Below are positions 41,039 to 53,700 of a stretch of 64,000 nt of DNA, in pieces. A model generated the notes under the pieces. That model had not been told where the DNA came from and searched no databases. It saw only the letters and a program-made list of their open reading frames with translations. Each line of letters opens with the position of its first letter. Positions within the stretch are counted from its first letter, which is position 1. The DNA comes from Luteolibacter sp. Y139. GTDB taxonomy: Bacteria > Verrucomicrobiota > Verrucomicrobiia > Verrucomicrobiales > Akkermansiaceae. The position numbers and the translations under genes are program-made. Where the stretch lies: the NCBI RefSeq assembly GCF_038066715.1, contig NZ_JBBUKT010000009.1, positions 1-64,000 of the forward strand, in the 5' to 3' direction.

Positions 41039-43660
41039 ATGATTCCCAGGAACTGCTCCACCCGTCCGGCGCGCACCGCCGCGACCTGGCTGTCGATGCT
41101 ACTGCTCGGATCGACTGCCGCGCACGCCGCCGCGATCATCAGCGAGCCGGAGACGCTCGTTTACGGCCGCATCCTCAACCGCAAGAATCCGAACCTGGAG
41201 CAGCTCGTCACAGCGGGCACGCTCTACTGGACCATTCAGAAGCCTGACGGCTCCACAGTGGTGCTTTCGGGTGAAGTCGATGCGCTTGATAACGGCCACT
41301 ACTCGTATCTCGTCCGCATCCCGCACCAGGCGATGATGCTGGGCCAGCAACCCTCGCCGCTGGTGCTGCCGCTCGGCACCACGACCACGACGGCATCGCA
41401 CGCGTCGATTTCGTTCAATGGTGCGCCGGCGACCATCCTCTCGCCCTCCACGTCCGTCTTCGACCTCGACCAAACGCTTCGCGCTTCCGCGCTGCGGGTG
41501 GATCTGGAGATCAATGCGGCGAATCCCGATGGAGACGGCGATGGCATCCCGGACTGGTGGGAAGACAAGTACGGCCTCGACAAGCAGGACTCCACGGACG
41601 CCCTCACCGACGCGAATGGCAACGGCCGCAACAATCTCGCCGAGTACCTTGCCGGCACCGATCCGAATCACAATAGCACGCAACCGCTGCTGCTGACCCA
41701 TGAGGTGATCGCCTATTCGAAGTCGGAGTCGTTGGTGCTGCTCGAGACCGCCGATAGCAATAGCACTCCGGCGCAACTTACCTACACGCTTTACACTCCC
41801 CCGACCGGTGGCCGTCTGGTGCTGCGAAATGCGGTCCACTTGCCGGCGACCACCTCGGTGCCGCTCGCCGCAGGCGCCACGTTCACCCAGGCGGACGTCT
41901 CCGCTGGTCGCCTGGTCTTCGAGCACACGGAAGGTGAGACGCCGGGTTCCTTCGAGGTCGGCGTTCGCGATGAAGTTCCTGCCAATCCCGAGTCGCGCGG
42001 CCCGGTGCAGGTGCTGCTCTTCGATCCCGCGGACAATCTCGTCGCGGCCACCCCTGAAGAAAGCGTGCGCCTTGAAGCGCGCCGTCTGGCCGTGAGTCAC
42101 GGTCACCTCGTGGCTGATCTCAGTTCGGCCGCTGGCAAGCATCGCCTCTCGGCTCCCACGGCCGGCCTTTCGGCCTCCGCCTATCAAACGCATGTGACGA
42201 ATTACGGCGCGGAAACGCCGCACGTGTTCCTCGGCGGTCCCGCGGACGACACCTTCACCGGCGGCGCGGCAGCGGACTTCTTCTACGGCAGCGATGGCGC
42301 GAACACGATGACCGGTGGCACCGGCGGGGACTCGTTCATCTTCACTGGCACCTCGCCGTCCGTCGACACGATCACCGACTTCACGCCGACGCAGGGCGAT
42401 CTCATCGATCTGTCCGGCGTGCTCGATGGCCTTTCCACGAGGCTTACCGACTACGTTCGCATTCGCCGCAGTGGCACGGATGCGATGTTGGAAATCTGCG
42501 CGGGCGGGACGAACTCGGGCTTCACCGACCGGGTGATCCGCTTGCAGAACTCCACGCTGCAGCCAGCCGACGTGCTGAACCTCTACTACTCGGGTAATCT
42601 GGAAACCGGTGCGGTCGGGTTGCCATCGCGCGTGAGCATCACCGCGACCAATACCGGAGCCAGCGAGAACGGTCCCGTGGCCGGTCAGTTCACGGTCACC
42701 CGCGAGGGTGACTTTGACCTGCCGCTCACCGTAAACCTGACGATCAGTGGCAACGCGACCAATGGGGTCGACTACCAGAACATCCCCTCGTCGATCACGA
42801 TTCCCTCCGGTCAAGCGGGTGCGGTGATTTCCATCCTGCCGTATGTGGATGCCACGGCGGAGTTCAATGAGACGGTCTTCATCCAGATCGCCGACTCGAC
42901 TGGCTATCTCACCGGCACTGCGGCGAGCGCACAGCTCGTGATCGAGGATCTCAAGCCGCAGATCTCGCTGGAGGTGATTGAGAAGCTGGCCGGTGTTACC
43001 GGCAGCTCGCCGGCGTCGGTCGTCATTCGCCGCGGTGGTCTGCTTTCGCCGGAAGTCTTCGTCCAGTTCACGCTTTCGGGCACGGCCAAGAGCGGCACCG
43101 ATTACAATACGGTCACTCCCTACGTCACCTTCACCTCGGGGCAGACGGCAAAGGTCATCGAGTTCGTGCCGAAGCCGAATGCCAATTTCGCCGGTGCGGA
43201 AGCCAAGACGATCCGCATGACGGTGAAGGCCGATACTGCCTTTGCCAGTATGGTGCCGGCTGCCGACCTGACGCTGGTGCCTCAGCGCCTGAGCTACGAC
43301 GAGTGGCTGGCAGCGCGTGGTGTGAATGCCTCCGATCAAGAATTGCTCCGCTACGGATTCAGCCAAGGCACAGCTCCTAGCGACAACTCGATGTTCGCCC
43401 GCATGCCGAAGGCCACGGTGGAGGATGGCTACCTCACGCTGCGCTTCCGCAAGAAGCCGGGTGTGAGCGACATGAACTACCAAGTGCAGTATAGCAGCAA
43501 TCTCACCCAGTGGCAGAGCGGCTCCGACGTGGTCGAGGACATCACCTCGCAAGTGGCCCCGAATGATCCGGGTGCCGCGGTCTTCCGCTCCAAGACTCCG
43601 ATGTCCGCCGCAAAGGTCGCTTCCATGCGTGTGAACCTGCTGCTCGAAAACAACGACTGA
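41039..43660 (+). CDS. Exported Calx-beta protein with RTX-like and cadherin-like domains
   Basis: An 873-residue protein with a signal region (MIPRNCSTRPARTAATWLSM, then LLLGSTAAHA). Domains in order: N-terminal beta domain; TSP3-like calcium segment (NPDGDGDGIPDWWEDKYGL, about 161-211); CSPG/cadherin-like domain (LTYTLYTPPTGGRLVL, about 217-317); RTX-like calcium repeat (GGPADDTFTGGAAADFFYG, about 396-470, with DTITDFTPTQGDLIDLS as in M10/hemolysin C-terminal repeats); two Calx-beta domains (about 531-637 and 641-747); and a C-terminal segment with YQVQYSSNLTQWQSG. All are calcium-dependent adhesive modules. It lies 44 bp after the giant gene. Role: extracellular matrix or surface protein. 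Confidence 0.85.
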   Translation: MIPRNCSTRPARTAATWLSMLLLGSTAAHAAAIISEPETLVYGRILNRKNPNLEQLVTAGTLYWTIQKPDGSTVVLSGEVDALDNGHYSYLVRIPHQAMMLGQQPSPLVLPLGTTTTTASHASISFNGAPATILSPSTSVFDLDQTLRASALRVDLEINAANPDGDGDGIPDWWEDKYGLDKQDSTDALTDANGNGRNNLAEYLAGTDPNHNSTQPLLLTHEVIAYSKSESLVLLETADSNSTPAQLTYTLYTPPTGGRLVLRNAVHLPATTSVPLAAGATFTQADVSAGRLVFEHTEGETPGSFEVGVRDEVPANPESRGPVQVLLFDPADNLVAATPEESVRLEARRLAVSHGHLVADLSSAAGKHRLSAPTAGLSASAYQTHVTNYGAETPHVFLGGPADDTFTGGAAADFFYGSDGANTMTGGTGGDSFIFTGTSPSVDTITDFTPTQGDLIDLSGVLDGLSTRLTDYVRIRRSGTDAMLEICAGGTNSGFTDRVIRLQNSTLQPADVLNLYYSGNLETGAVGLPSRVSITATNTGASENGPVAGQFTVTREGDFDLPLTVNLTISGNATNGVDYQNIPSSITIPSGQAGAVISILPYVDATAEFNETVFIQIADSTGYLTGTAASAQLVIEDLKPQISLEVIEKLAGVTGSSPASVVIRRGGLLSPEVFVQFTLSGTAKSGTDYNTVTPYVTFTSGQTAKVIEFVPKPNANFAGAEAKTIRMTVKADTAFASMVPAADLTLVPQRLSYDEWLAARGVNASDQELLRYGFSQGTAPSDNSMFARMPKATVEDGYLTLRFRKKPGVSDMNYQVQYSSNLTQWQSGSDVVEDITSQVAPNDPGAAVFRSKTPMSAAKVASMRVNLLLENND

Positions 43661-43678
43661 TCCCTGTCTCGCCTGCTC

Positions 43679-44662
43679 ATGCTGCTTCGATTCCTGCCCC
43701 GCGCCATCGCCCTCTGCGCCACTGCCTGCCTTGTCAGTCAGTGCGAGAAACCGGCGACGACGGGAGCCCCGGCAATTCCCAAGGACGCGCTCGCCACGGT
43801 GGGCGCGCAGGCCATCACCGAAAAGGATCTCATCCAGGAGGCCGAGTGGCGGAAGGCGAACCATCAGGCGGTGCCTGCCGCGCCGGAGCTGCTGAAGGAG
43901 ATGGCCAACCGTCTCGCCCTGGTCGAGAAGGCGAAGCAATCGGGCATCGCCGACGATCCCGAAACGCAGCGCAGCATCCAGAGCATCATCATTGCGCGGC
44001 TTCGTGAGAAGCAGATCGATGCCGAAGTCGCGAAGGTGACCGTGAGCGATGACGAGCTCAAGGCTGCCTACGATTCGCGAAGCGCCGAGTTCGCCCGCAA
44101 GCCTCTCGATCGTTTCGCCATTCTCTTTCAAGCTGCCGATGCAAAGGCTTCCGACGCCCGCAAGGCCGAGGCGAAGAAGGGACTGGAAGATGCCATCGCC
44201 CTGGCCGATGCCGCTCCCGCGCCCGGGGGCAGGGGACCGGCCGCCGGAGGCTTTGGTCAAGTGGCCGCACAGCATTCGGAAGATCAGGTCACGCGCTATC
44301 GCGGTGGCGACCTCGGTTGGATCGAGGGCGACGCCAAGGAAACCCGCTTGCCCGTCAACGTGCTCGAAGCGGGCCGCGCCCTGGAAAAGGGCAAGCGCAG
44401 CGGGGTCATCGAAGCCGCTGATGGCTTCTACGTGATCATGAAAACCGACGCGCGTGCCGGTGGTGCACGCCCAATGGAGGAGGTTGCCGATAATCTCCGC
44501 CAACAAATCCTGCGCGATAAGCGCCGCGCGCTTGAGGAGCAATTCCTCGCCGACGCGATGCAATCTTCCAAGGCATCCATCAATGCCGATGCCGCGGCCA
44601 AGGTGACCCTTCCTGTCACTCCCGCGCCTGCGCCTGCCGCTCCCGTACTTTCGCCTCCCTGA
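43679..44662 (+). CDS. Parvulin-type peptidyl-prolyl isomerase, probable lipoprotein
   Basis: A 327-residue SurA/PpiC-like protein. A hydrophobic N-terminus with cysteines at 13, 17 and 22 (ATAC may be a lipobox), then a helical chaperone-like part (VGAQAITEKDLIQEAEWR, PETQRSIQSIIIARLREKQID) and a parvulin domain (GGDLGWIEGDAKETRLP, GVIEAADGFYVIMK, at about 180-270). The tail is Ala/Pro-rich. It would catalyse proline cis-trans isomerisation and assist folding of exported proteins. It sits 18 bp after the Calx-beta gene and 38 bp before the 4200-residue gene, so it is likely a dedicated folding helper for these proteins. Confidence 0.88.
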   Translation: MLLRFLPRAIALCATACLVSQCEKPATTGAPAIPKDALATVGAQAITEKDLIQEAEWRKANHQAVPAAPELLKEMANRLALVEKAKQSGIADDPETQRSIQSIIIARLREKQIDAEVAKVTVSDDELKAAYDSRSAEFARKPLDRFAILFQAADAKASDARKAEAKKGLEDAIALADAAPAPGGRGPAAGGFGQVAAQHSEDQVTRYRGGDLGWIEGDAKETRLPVNVLEAGRALEKGKRSGVIEAADGFYVIMKTDARAGGARPMEEVADNLRQQILRDKRRALEEQFLADAMQSSKASINADAAAKVTLPVTPAPAPAAPVLSPP

Positions 44663-44700
44663 TTTCCTCCTTCTCCCTCTCCCATCCGCCTTTCACTCCC

Positions 44701-47700
44701 ATGGACCTCCGTTCGCGCCTGCTTCCTCTCCTCGCGTGCTTCGTATCGCTGACCGGCGTTGCTTCCGCCGTCGATCCGACGCTCACGACCATCAACATCC
44801 TTACGGGAGGAACCGAGGATCAGAATTTCTCGATCCCCTACGCCACGCTTGCCGCAGCGGCAGACGAAGCGGATGTCGACAGCTCCGGCATCCAGTTCCG
44901 TCTCAAGTCGATCGTTGCCGGCTCCTTGAAGCAGGGGGGCGCGACCGTGAACGTCAACAGCGCTCTCGGCTCCGGCGAAACATGGACGTGGACGCCCCCC
45001 GATGATGTGAACGGCTCCGCGGTCAATGCTTTCACCGTGGTCGCCTATGCCGGCGGCGACGAGTCCGCCACTCCCGTTACGGTCCGCATCGCCTTGGCCG
45101 CGGTCAACGACGCGCCGTCGTTCGCCGCGACCAATGTCACCGTCGCCGAGGATTCGGGTGCCTATTCGCAGACCGGATGGGCGACCAACATCAGCCCGGG
45201 ACCTTCCGACGAAAGCGGGCAAACGACCAACTTCACCATCAGCTCGACCAATCCGGGCCTCTTCTCGGTGGCACCTGCGCTGACCGACACTGGCACGCTG
45301 ACGTTCACGCCCGCACCGAATGAGAACGGCAGCTCCACGGTGAGCGTCCGCATTCACGACAATGGCGGCACCACCAGTGGCGGGGTGAACCAGTCGGCGA
45401 TCCAGACCTACACCATCACCGTCACCCCGGTGGAGGACAATCCGACGATCACGGCGACCTTCAATGGCACGTCCGCCTCGCCCTTGCTCGACTCTCCTTC
45501 CTCTCCTGGCGGGGAAGAGGGCGTGGCCCAGAGTGTCTTCTCGGCGGTCACGATCGCGGATCCCGACCACGGCAAGCCGAGCAATGACAACCAAGTCGTG
45601 ATCGTGACCATTCCGGTCAGCGCGGATGCCTATGGCACCTTCACGCTTCCCGGCGCGTCCACCGCGACCGCCAGCGGCAACCGGACCTACACGCTCCCTG
45701 CGCAGTCGCCTTCAAGCGCGTCCACCGCACTCCTGGCCGCGACCTTCAAGCCGATCCCGAACGCAAATCCGGTCGGCCTCTACAACTTCAGCATCGGAGT
45801 GACGGTTCGCGATAGCACCGCCCGCACCGCCTCCACCCCCGCCAACTCCCTCTACGTCCGCTCGGTCAACGACGCCCCGATCCCGCTCGCGACCCTCTCC
45901 GTCGCCTCGATCTCCGACGCCGGCCCGGTTTCGCCCTTCCGCCTCTCGGTGAGCGACTACGACATCAACGAGAAGTTTTCCATCCTGATCACTCCGACGG
46001 CACCTCTCCGCGGCACTCTCTCCGCTACCACCGCCACCGGCACCGCGGCACAGGTTGCGGCAGCGGTCCAGGCGATCGTATTCACGCCGACGCAGCAGTC
46101 GGCGAATGTCACGGCCGCCTTCGACATCGACGTGACCGACGTCCATCCGGACAACACCACTGGCACCGCGGTGAGGCGCACCTATTCGCTGCCCATCCAG
46201 TTCGTGAATGACCCGCCGGAACTCACCGGCGTGACCACCTCTCTGATCCGCACCACTGATGATCCGTCCGCACCCGCGGTCTTTCCGTTCTCGTCGATTT
46301 CGGTCATCGATGGCGACCCGCTACAGACCTTGACCGTCACGCTGTCGCTCGGCGACCCGGCGCAGGGCAGCTTCAGCGGCATTACCTTCACGACGCCGAA
46401 CGTTATCACCGGCACGGTTTCCGAGCTCACCACCAAGCTCCGCCAGGTTCGCTTCGAGCCGGCAGGGGGTCGCGTCCCGGTGAACTCCAGCGAGACCGTC
46501 ACCATTACCATCACGCTGAACGACGGCACCGTCTCCGTCTCTAACAACCAGACGCAGGTCGAGGTGACCGCGGTGGATGGCGCGCCGCGCCTCACGTGGA
46601 GCAGCAGCCCGGTCTTCCCGCTGGCTTCCAGCCCGGCGCTGATTGATCCCTCCACCGGACCCAAGCCATTCGCCCTGCTCGGCATTGCCGACAGCGGCCA
46701 GATCGAGGTGACCGTGAAGCTCGATACCGTGGCGAAGGGCGCGCTGAGCAATCTCGGCGGCTTCATTGAAACGCCAGCTGGTTCCCGTAGCTATCGCTTC
46801 ACCGGCCTCGCTTCCGCGGCACAGACCGCGATCCGCGCGATCAACTACGACATCAATCCGAGCTACATCTTCCCGCCGAACCAATCGGGCCGCACGGATT
46901 TCACCATCACAGCGACCGACTCCGCGCTGAACTTCACTTCGCGCACCCTGCCCATCCTGTTGAAGAGCGACGCGCGCAGCTTCCTCGTCACCAACCTTCT
47001 TGATGATGAGACGGTGCCCGGCACCCTGCGCCACGCCGTCAACAATGCGGCAAACAACGATGTAATCGTCTTCGCGCTGCCGACCTATCCGGCAACGATC
47101 CGCCTGAGCAAGGCGAAGGGTCCGCTGGTCCTCACCAAGCACCTTTCCTTCCGTGGCCCGGGCTCCGACAAGCTGACGATCACCGGCGACTCGAATGCAA
47201 ACGCCACCACCGACGCGGGTGACGTGCAGCTCTTCCGCATCTTCGCCACCGTGCGGATGCAGGGTCTGCGCCTCGCACGCGGCTTCGGCGATACCGGCGG
47301 CGCCGCGTTTGTCGGACGTCTCCAGCCCGGGGCCCTGCCGGGTTCGCTCGTGATCGAGGATTGCGTGATCGCGAACTGCCTCGCCAGCCAGTGGGGTGGC
47401 GCGCTCGATGTCTTCGATGGCTCGGTGCAGGTCTCGCGCTGCGCCTTTGAAGGCAACTCGCTCAATGCCTCCGCCGGTCTCGGTGGTGGTGCGATCTCGC
47501 TCTACACGAACCAAGCTTGCTCCTTCACCAATACCACGTTCTCCGGTAACTCGCAGTCCGCGCCCACCGGCTTCGGTGGCGGTGCGCTCTATGTGGAGAA
47601 CGATACGCCGACGCAGTTCGTCCAGACGACCGTCAGCCATTGCACCTTCGCGGGTAACATCGACGCGGCGATCGGCGGCGGCAATGCGGCCTATGGCGCC

Positions 47701-50700
47701 AGCTCGGTATTCAACAACGTGTCGAACTCGCGGGTGCTGCTCACGAACAACATCTTCGCCGATACCTCGAATCGCAACCTGAAGGTCGCGGGCGGTGCCG
47801 ACATGGTTTCGAATGGCGGCAACCTTTCGCGCGACAATACCACCACGGAGTTCATCCAAGGGGGCGTGCCCCAGCAGGCGGTGCTGCTGAACCACATCAC
47901 TGACAAGCGGAACATCGATCCGAAGCTCGCGCCGCTCGCCGCCGTGGAGGGCAATACCCGCGGCTATCGCTTGCTTCCCGACAGCCCGGCCATCGGAACG
48001 GGCATCGCCGGTGTCTCTGCCGTCGACCAGCGCGGCGTGATCCGCGATGCGTCCTGCGACATGGGCGCGATCGATGCCAATGCGCTCGGCAAACTGATCA
48101 TTCACGAAATCTTTCCGGCCACGAACCCGAACAACCAGTTCATCGAGTTCTACATGCCGCGGGACCAGGCGAGTCTCGACATCACCGGCTATGAAGTGTG
48201 GATCGATGGAGAGAAGCGCCACACTTTCACCTCACGGGTGGTTGCCCCGGGCAATGGCCTGGTGCTTGCGGAGACCCTGATCACCGCCGCGGGAACGACG
48301 CCGGTCATCGTTTCGGATGAAGACCTCGAGCTTTCACAGCGCGGTCGCATCGAGCTGCGCAAGCCGCTCGCTGCGGGCAATGCCGTCGTTGAAGCGGTTT
48401 CTTACGTCGCTGCCTTCGCCAATGCCACGACGCCGTCGGTGACCGATGACTACTCGGCCGACTCGATCACGCTCGCACCGCAGTATCAGGGTGCAGCCTT
48501 CGCCCCGCACCGCTACGTGCAGGCTCCGCCGAATGGTGGCTTTGACAAGAGCAAGCCGCCCGGTAGCGCCACCTCTCCGGGAGCCGACACCGCGAACACG
48601 CCGTTTGGCCAGGCCAATGGCTATCCGATTGCCGCGCTCGATAGCTTCGAGCTCACCGAAGACGTGCCGCAGACGCTTTCCGTCCGTGCGAACGACCTGG
48701 ATGCCGACGGTTCCGATGAGCTGTTCATCGTGGACTTGAATGCGACCCTGCCCGCGAGTCCGCCGGCGACGAGCAACAGCAGCATCACCACGACTGCCGG
48801 TGCTACGGTAGCCATCACACCGATCGCCTCGCCGCTGCGCGGCACCGCGGTGAATTTCGACCCGCGCGTCGCCTTCAACCACCTGTCCGAAGGTGCCCGC
48901 TACACCGATACCTTTGCCTACTCGATCGTTGATGTCGGTGGTGGCGCCGTGGGTGGCTATGCCCAATCGGGAGCCTCGGCAACCATCGTGACGGCACCGG
49001 CCCACCGCCTCGCGAGTGGTGCCTCAGTGACCATCCGCGATGCGGGATTCGCGGCTTACAACGCAACCCACACGATCACTGCGCTAGATGCGGATCACTT
49101 CAGCATCCCGGTGGCATTCGCCGGAGATCCGGCGCCGCTGCTGCGTGGCCGCTGGCAGGACTCCGCGCTCCGCACGCCGAGCGCCCGCTCGCAGGCACTG
49201 GTCCAGGTCTCGGTGCTCGGCCGCAATGATGCGCCGACTCCGGTTGCCGATTCCGTCACCACGGATGAAGACACGATCCTCCGCGTCTTCGCCGATCCAC
49301 GCGCTTCGAACATCGCGCTCGATACCGATGGACTCTATCCCGCACCGCGGATCTTCAATGGCACCGGCATCCTCGCCAACGACACCGACCCCGATGACGA
49401 TGGCAATCCCTTCACGCAGCTCAAGCTGATCGGTGTGTGCCAGGCCAAGGCGATCGGTGGCTTCAGCGGCACGCCGGGAGTTTCCCCGGTGACCGTCACC
49501 GCACCAGGCCACGGCTTGCAGACCGGCACCACGGTTCTCATCTCCGGCTACGGTGGTCATCCCTCCTACAACGGATACCAGGTGGTGACCGTCACCGGTG
49601 CGGACACCTTCACGATCCCGATCGCCTTCGTCGATGACGCCGCGACCAAGGGCCTGTGGACCGTTCTCACCAACGAGAACCGCCTGTCCACCACCAGCAA
49701 GGACGGTGCCGCGGTCACGCTTGAGATCCGCGCGAACCGCAACCAGACGAACCTGGTCTATAACCCACGTCCGTCCGCCTTCCTCGATGGCCTCGCCAAT
49801 AACGAAAGCAGCACGGACACCTTCTACTACGCCGTCGAGGACAACCACGGCGCAGTTTCGCTGGCCAAGCTTTCGGTCGTCGTGGCCGGCGTGAACAACA
49901 CCCCGATCCCGAGCGACAATCCGCCGGGCATCTCGGTGCTTGGCCCGTATCTCACCGGTGGCACCACCGCACCGCAGCTGCTTGATAACTCCACGATCCT
50001 CCACCTGTTGCCGGCCGCCGGCTCGCAGGGCCGCGTGAATGTCTCGATCCGCCCGCCCGGCGGAGCCTTCGGCGACATCGTGGTGATCAATGGCCTCGAC
50101 CAGACCGACGAGGACACCGCACTTGATCTCTCCAGCGCCGACATCCTTTCTAATGACTCCGATGTCGACCGCACCGACGTGCTGAGACTGGAAATCCGCA
50201 CCGGCCAGAATCTCAGCCGTGAAGGTGCCGCGATCCGCCTCAGCCCCGATGGCGCGACGCTGACCTACGATCCGACCTTGTCGACCACCTTGCAGAAGCT
50301 GGCGTTCAAGGAACGTGTGATCGATACCTTCGAAGTCACCGTGTTCGATGGCATCGCCCGCGTGAACACGATGATCGCGGTGATGGTGGAAGGCCGCAAC
50401 GATTCGCCGAACGCCAACAACGTGGCGCTCACCATCGACGAAAAGACGCTGTTGAATGTGCCGACGCCGGGCTTGCTGCTCAGCGGTGCGGACATCGACC
50501 AGAACACGCTGCTTCCCGATAACCGCAAGTTCCTCAAGCCAACCGACGCGTTCCCGACCAATGTCTTCGCGGGCAAGGTCAACGTGCTGCTCAATCGCCG
50601 CAATGGTTCCATCGATAGCTTCGCCGCGGTGGCTGGCACTCCGGGCGCGACCGCGGTCGTTTCCACCGGCCACGGCCTCGTGTCCGGCGAAGAAGTGGTG

Positions 50701-53700
50701 CTGCTCGGCAGCGGCTCGCTCACCGGCCAGTTCGTGGTGACGAAGATCGACGACAATACCTTTAGCATTCCCGTCGCCTACAATGCTGCCTTTGCCTCGC
50801 TCGGTGGCGGTTCCTGGACCGTGCTCGCCAGCATCTTCCAGTATGACCCGCGCGACTCGGTCTTCTCCGATCTTCCCGGAGGTCCGACCTTCACCCTCCA
50901 AGGCCTCGCGGTGGGTGAGACTTTCGTCGACACCTACAATTACACTCTCCAGGACGGCAGCTTCCTGTTCGCGAACGACGACATCTACCGAATCGAGGCG
51001 GATCGCTCGAACATCGAACTCAAGGTGCTGTCGAACGACGTGAGCCTCGACGGCCTGGCCACCGGCCGCCGCATTGTGGAAGTGGGTCCGCTCAGCGCCG
51101 GCGGCACGGTTGTGCTCAATGGCGACCAGTCGCTGATCTACACGCCGCAGACCGGCTTCGTGGGCGATGAAGTCTTCAGCTACACCATCGAGGACAACCT
51201 CGGAAACCGCGACAGTGCGATGGTGACCGCCCGCGTGACGATCGATCGCCTGAATGGTAACCTCCGGGCCAATGAAGACCACTTCACCGTGGCTGCCGGA
51301 CAGGCACCGCTCGTCGATGTGCTGGCGAACGACAGCATGATCCCCGCGACCGGCGATCCGCTGACGTTGGAATCGATTTCCTCCGCGCCGGATCAAGGCG
51401 GCCAAGCCACGATCGAGAACGGCAAGGTCCGCTACACGCCGAACCCGTTGATCACCGCCTTCCCCTACACGGAAACCTTCGAATACACCATGAACGGTGG
51501 CGGCACGACCTCCGCGACCGCAACGGTGTCGATGCTGGTGGTCAATCGTGCGAACACGCTGAACGTCCGCGCGGATGCCTTCAGCGTGCCGGCCGGCAGC
51601 GTCTCGAACACGCTCAACGTGCTGGAGAACGACAACATCCTGCCTGGTAACGGCGAGGATCTCGACATCATCTCGGTCACTCCCGCCGCGCACGGCACGG
51701 TGGTCGTGACGAACGGCGTCGCGCTTTCCTACACGCCGACGACAGGCTTCCTCGGCACCGATACCTTCTCCTACTCGGTCGCGGATGGCCTCGGTGGCAC
51801 CGGCACCGCACAGGTGACGGTGAAGGTCGGCTTCCTCACGATCAACAGCGACATCTTCAGCGTCGCCTACGACAATCCGGCCAAGACGACCGACGACGGC
51901 ACCACCGTTCTCGATGTGCTGGCAAACGACAGCGTGCTCCAAGGCGGCAATGGCCAACTCACCATCACGAACATCACTCCCGCCAGTGCCGCGATCGGTA
52001 CGATCAACGTGACGCCGGGCGGTGCCACCCTGACCTTCGATCCCGCCGCAGGGGCAGTCGGCCAGCAGAACTTCACCTACACCGTGAGCGACATCGGTGG
52101 CCGCACCTCCACCGGCACCGTGACCGTGGTGGTCGTCGCCGGTGGTATCCGCGCCAGCAGCGACTACTTCACCGTGCAGGCTGACAGCCAGGCGACCGAA
52201 CTGACGGTGTTGTCGAACGACCTCCGCATTTCCGACCTGCCGGGTTCGCTCTCGGTGGCGTCCATCGGCACCGGCCTCGATGCGCCGGACCATGGCGGCA
52301 CCGTGGAAATCAGCTCCGACTTCAAGAAGCTGGTTTACACGCCGGCCACCGGATTCCGCGGCGTGGAGTCCTTCACCTACACCGTGACCGATGGTGACTC
52401 GTCTGACACCGCGCGTGTGTCCGTCCGCTCGACAGATGGCGAGATGATCGCCGGTGACGATGCCTTCCTCGTCTTCCGTGGCAGCACGGAGAACCGCCTG
52501 CCAGTGCTCGCGAATGACCGCGTGATTCCGGATGGCGGCCAGCAGCTCTTCATCACCGCCGTGGGCGATGATCCATCGAATGCCTCGAACCCGGCCCACC
52601 GCGGCACGCTCGAGATCATCGAGGACGGCGCGGCCCTGCGCTACACACCGAGCGATCTGAACCCGGCGGGCAACTTCATCGAGACCTTCACCTATGAAAT
52701 CTCGGCCGGCGGCACGGATCGCCGCGATGCGACGATCACCATCCAGGTGCTGAACCGCGCCGGTGCCGTGGATCTCGAAACGAATCACGACCGCTTCTCC
52801 GTCCGCAGCGACTCCACCGGCACCTTGCTGCCAGTGCTGGCCAACGACAGCGTGCTGCCCGCCAGCGCGAGCGAGTGGATCATCACCGAAGTCACCACTC
52901 CCACGAATGGTGCGGTGCAAATCTCCGGTAGCAATCTGCTCTACGCACCACAGCCGGGCTTCGTGGGCACCGAGGTCTTCACCTACAAGGTCTCCGATGG
53001 CTTCGGCGGCACCGGTCAAGCGGATGTCACGGTCAAGGTCGGCGACATCAGCGTGAGCGATGACCACTTCACCTTGATCGCCGGTGCCGGTGTGGTGCCG
53101 CTGGATGTCACCGCGAATGACGGCATCCTCCGCACTTCCTATCCCGCGACCCCGCTTCCTTCGCAGGCTGACTTCACGCTCACCACCGCACGTCCAGTCA
53201 CGCTGGATCCGGTTAGCGCGGGAACGGCAGTCGTCGCCGCGGGCAAGGTCAACTACACGCCGGCCGCCTCCTTCAATGGTCGCGCCGTCCTGACCTACTG
53301 GGTCCAGGATGACAGCGGCAATGAGTATCCAGGCATCGCCCACATCGACCAGCGTGCCGCGGGTGAAGACCGCGATACGGCGACCGTCTCCATCACCGTC
53401 ACCGGCGTGAACGATCCGCCGAAGATGGTGAATGCCGAAACCAATGGCGTGACGGACAAGAGCAACCTGCATCCGTTCCCGAACGTCACGGTGATCGAGT
53501 ACGACAGCCAGCGCCTGGAGCCGGTGACCATCCGCGTTTCCTTCGCGGCTGAGCGCGGCATCCTTTCCGGTGGTGGTTTCTCCCTGGTTTCGCCGGGCCT
53601 GCTTCAGTTCACCGGCACCGCGGCTCAAGCGACGATCGCGATGCGCGCCCTAGTCTTCACGCCGACGACCGACCGCATCGTGGTGGGTACCACGGAGGGC

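Noticed and set aside
41099-44563. 1154-codon minus-strand frame across the Calx-beta and isomerase genes
   Set aside because: Shadow frame covering two well-supported plus-strand genes; no family features.
5352-46545. Recurring CTAACA/TGTTAG hexamer as a possible uptake or recombination signal
   Set aside because: About a dozen occurrences on both strands is near what base composition predicts for a 64-kb window.
49084-53628. 1514-codon open frame on the minus strand opposite the 4200-residue gene
   Set aside because: Same reason: low-complexity Arg/Val/His product, entirely inside a gene with recognisable repeats.
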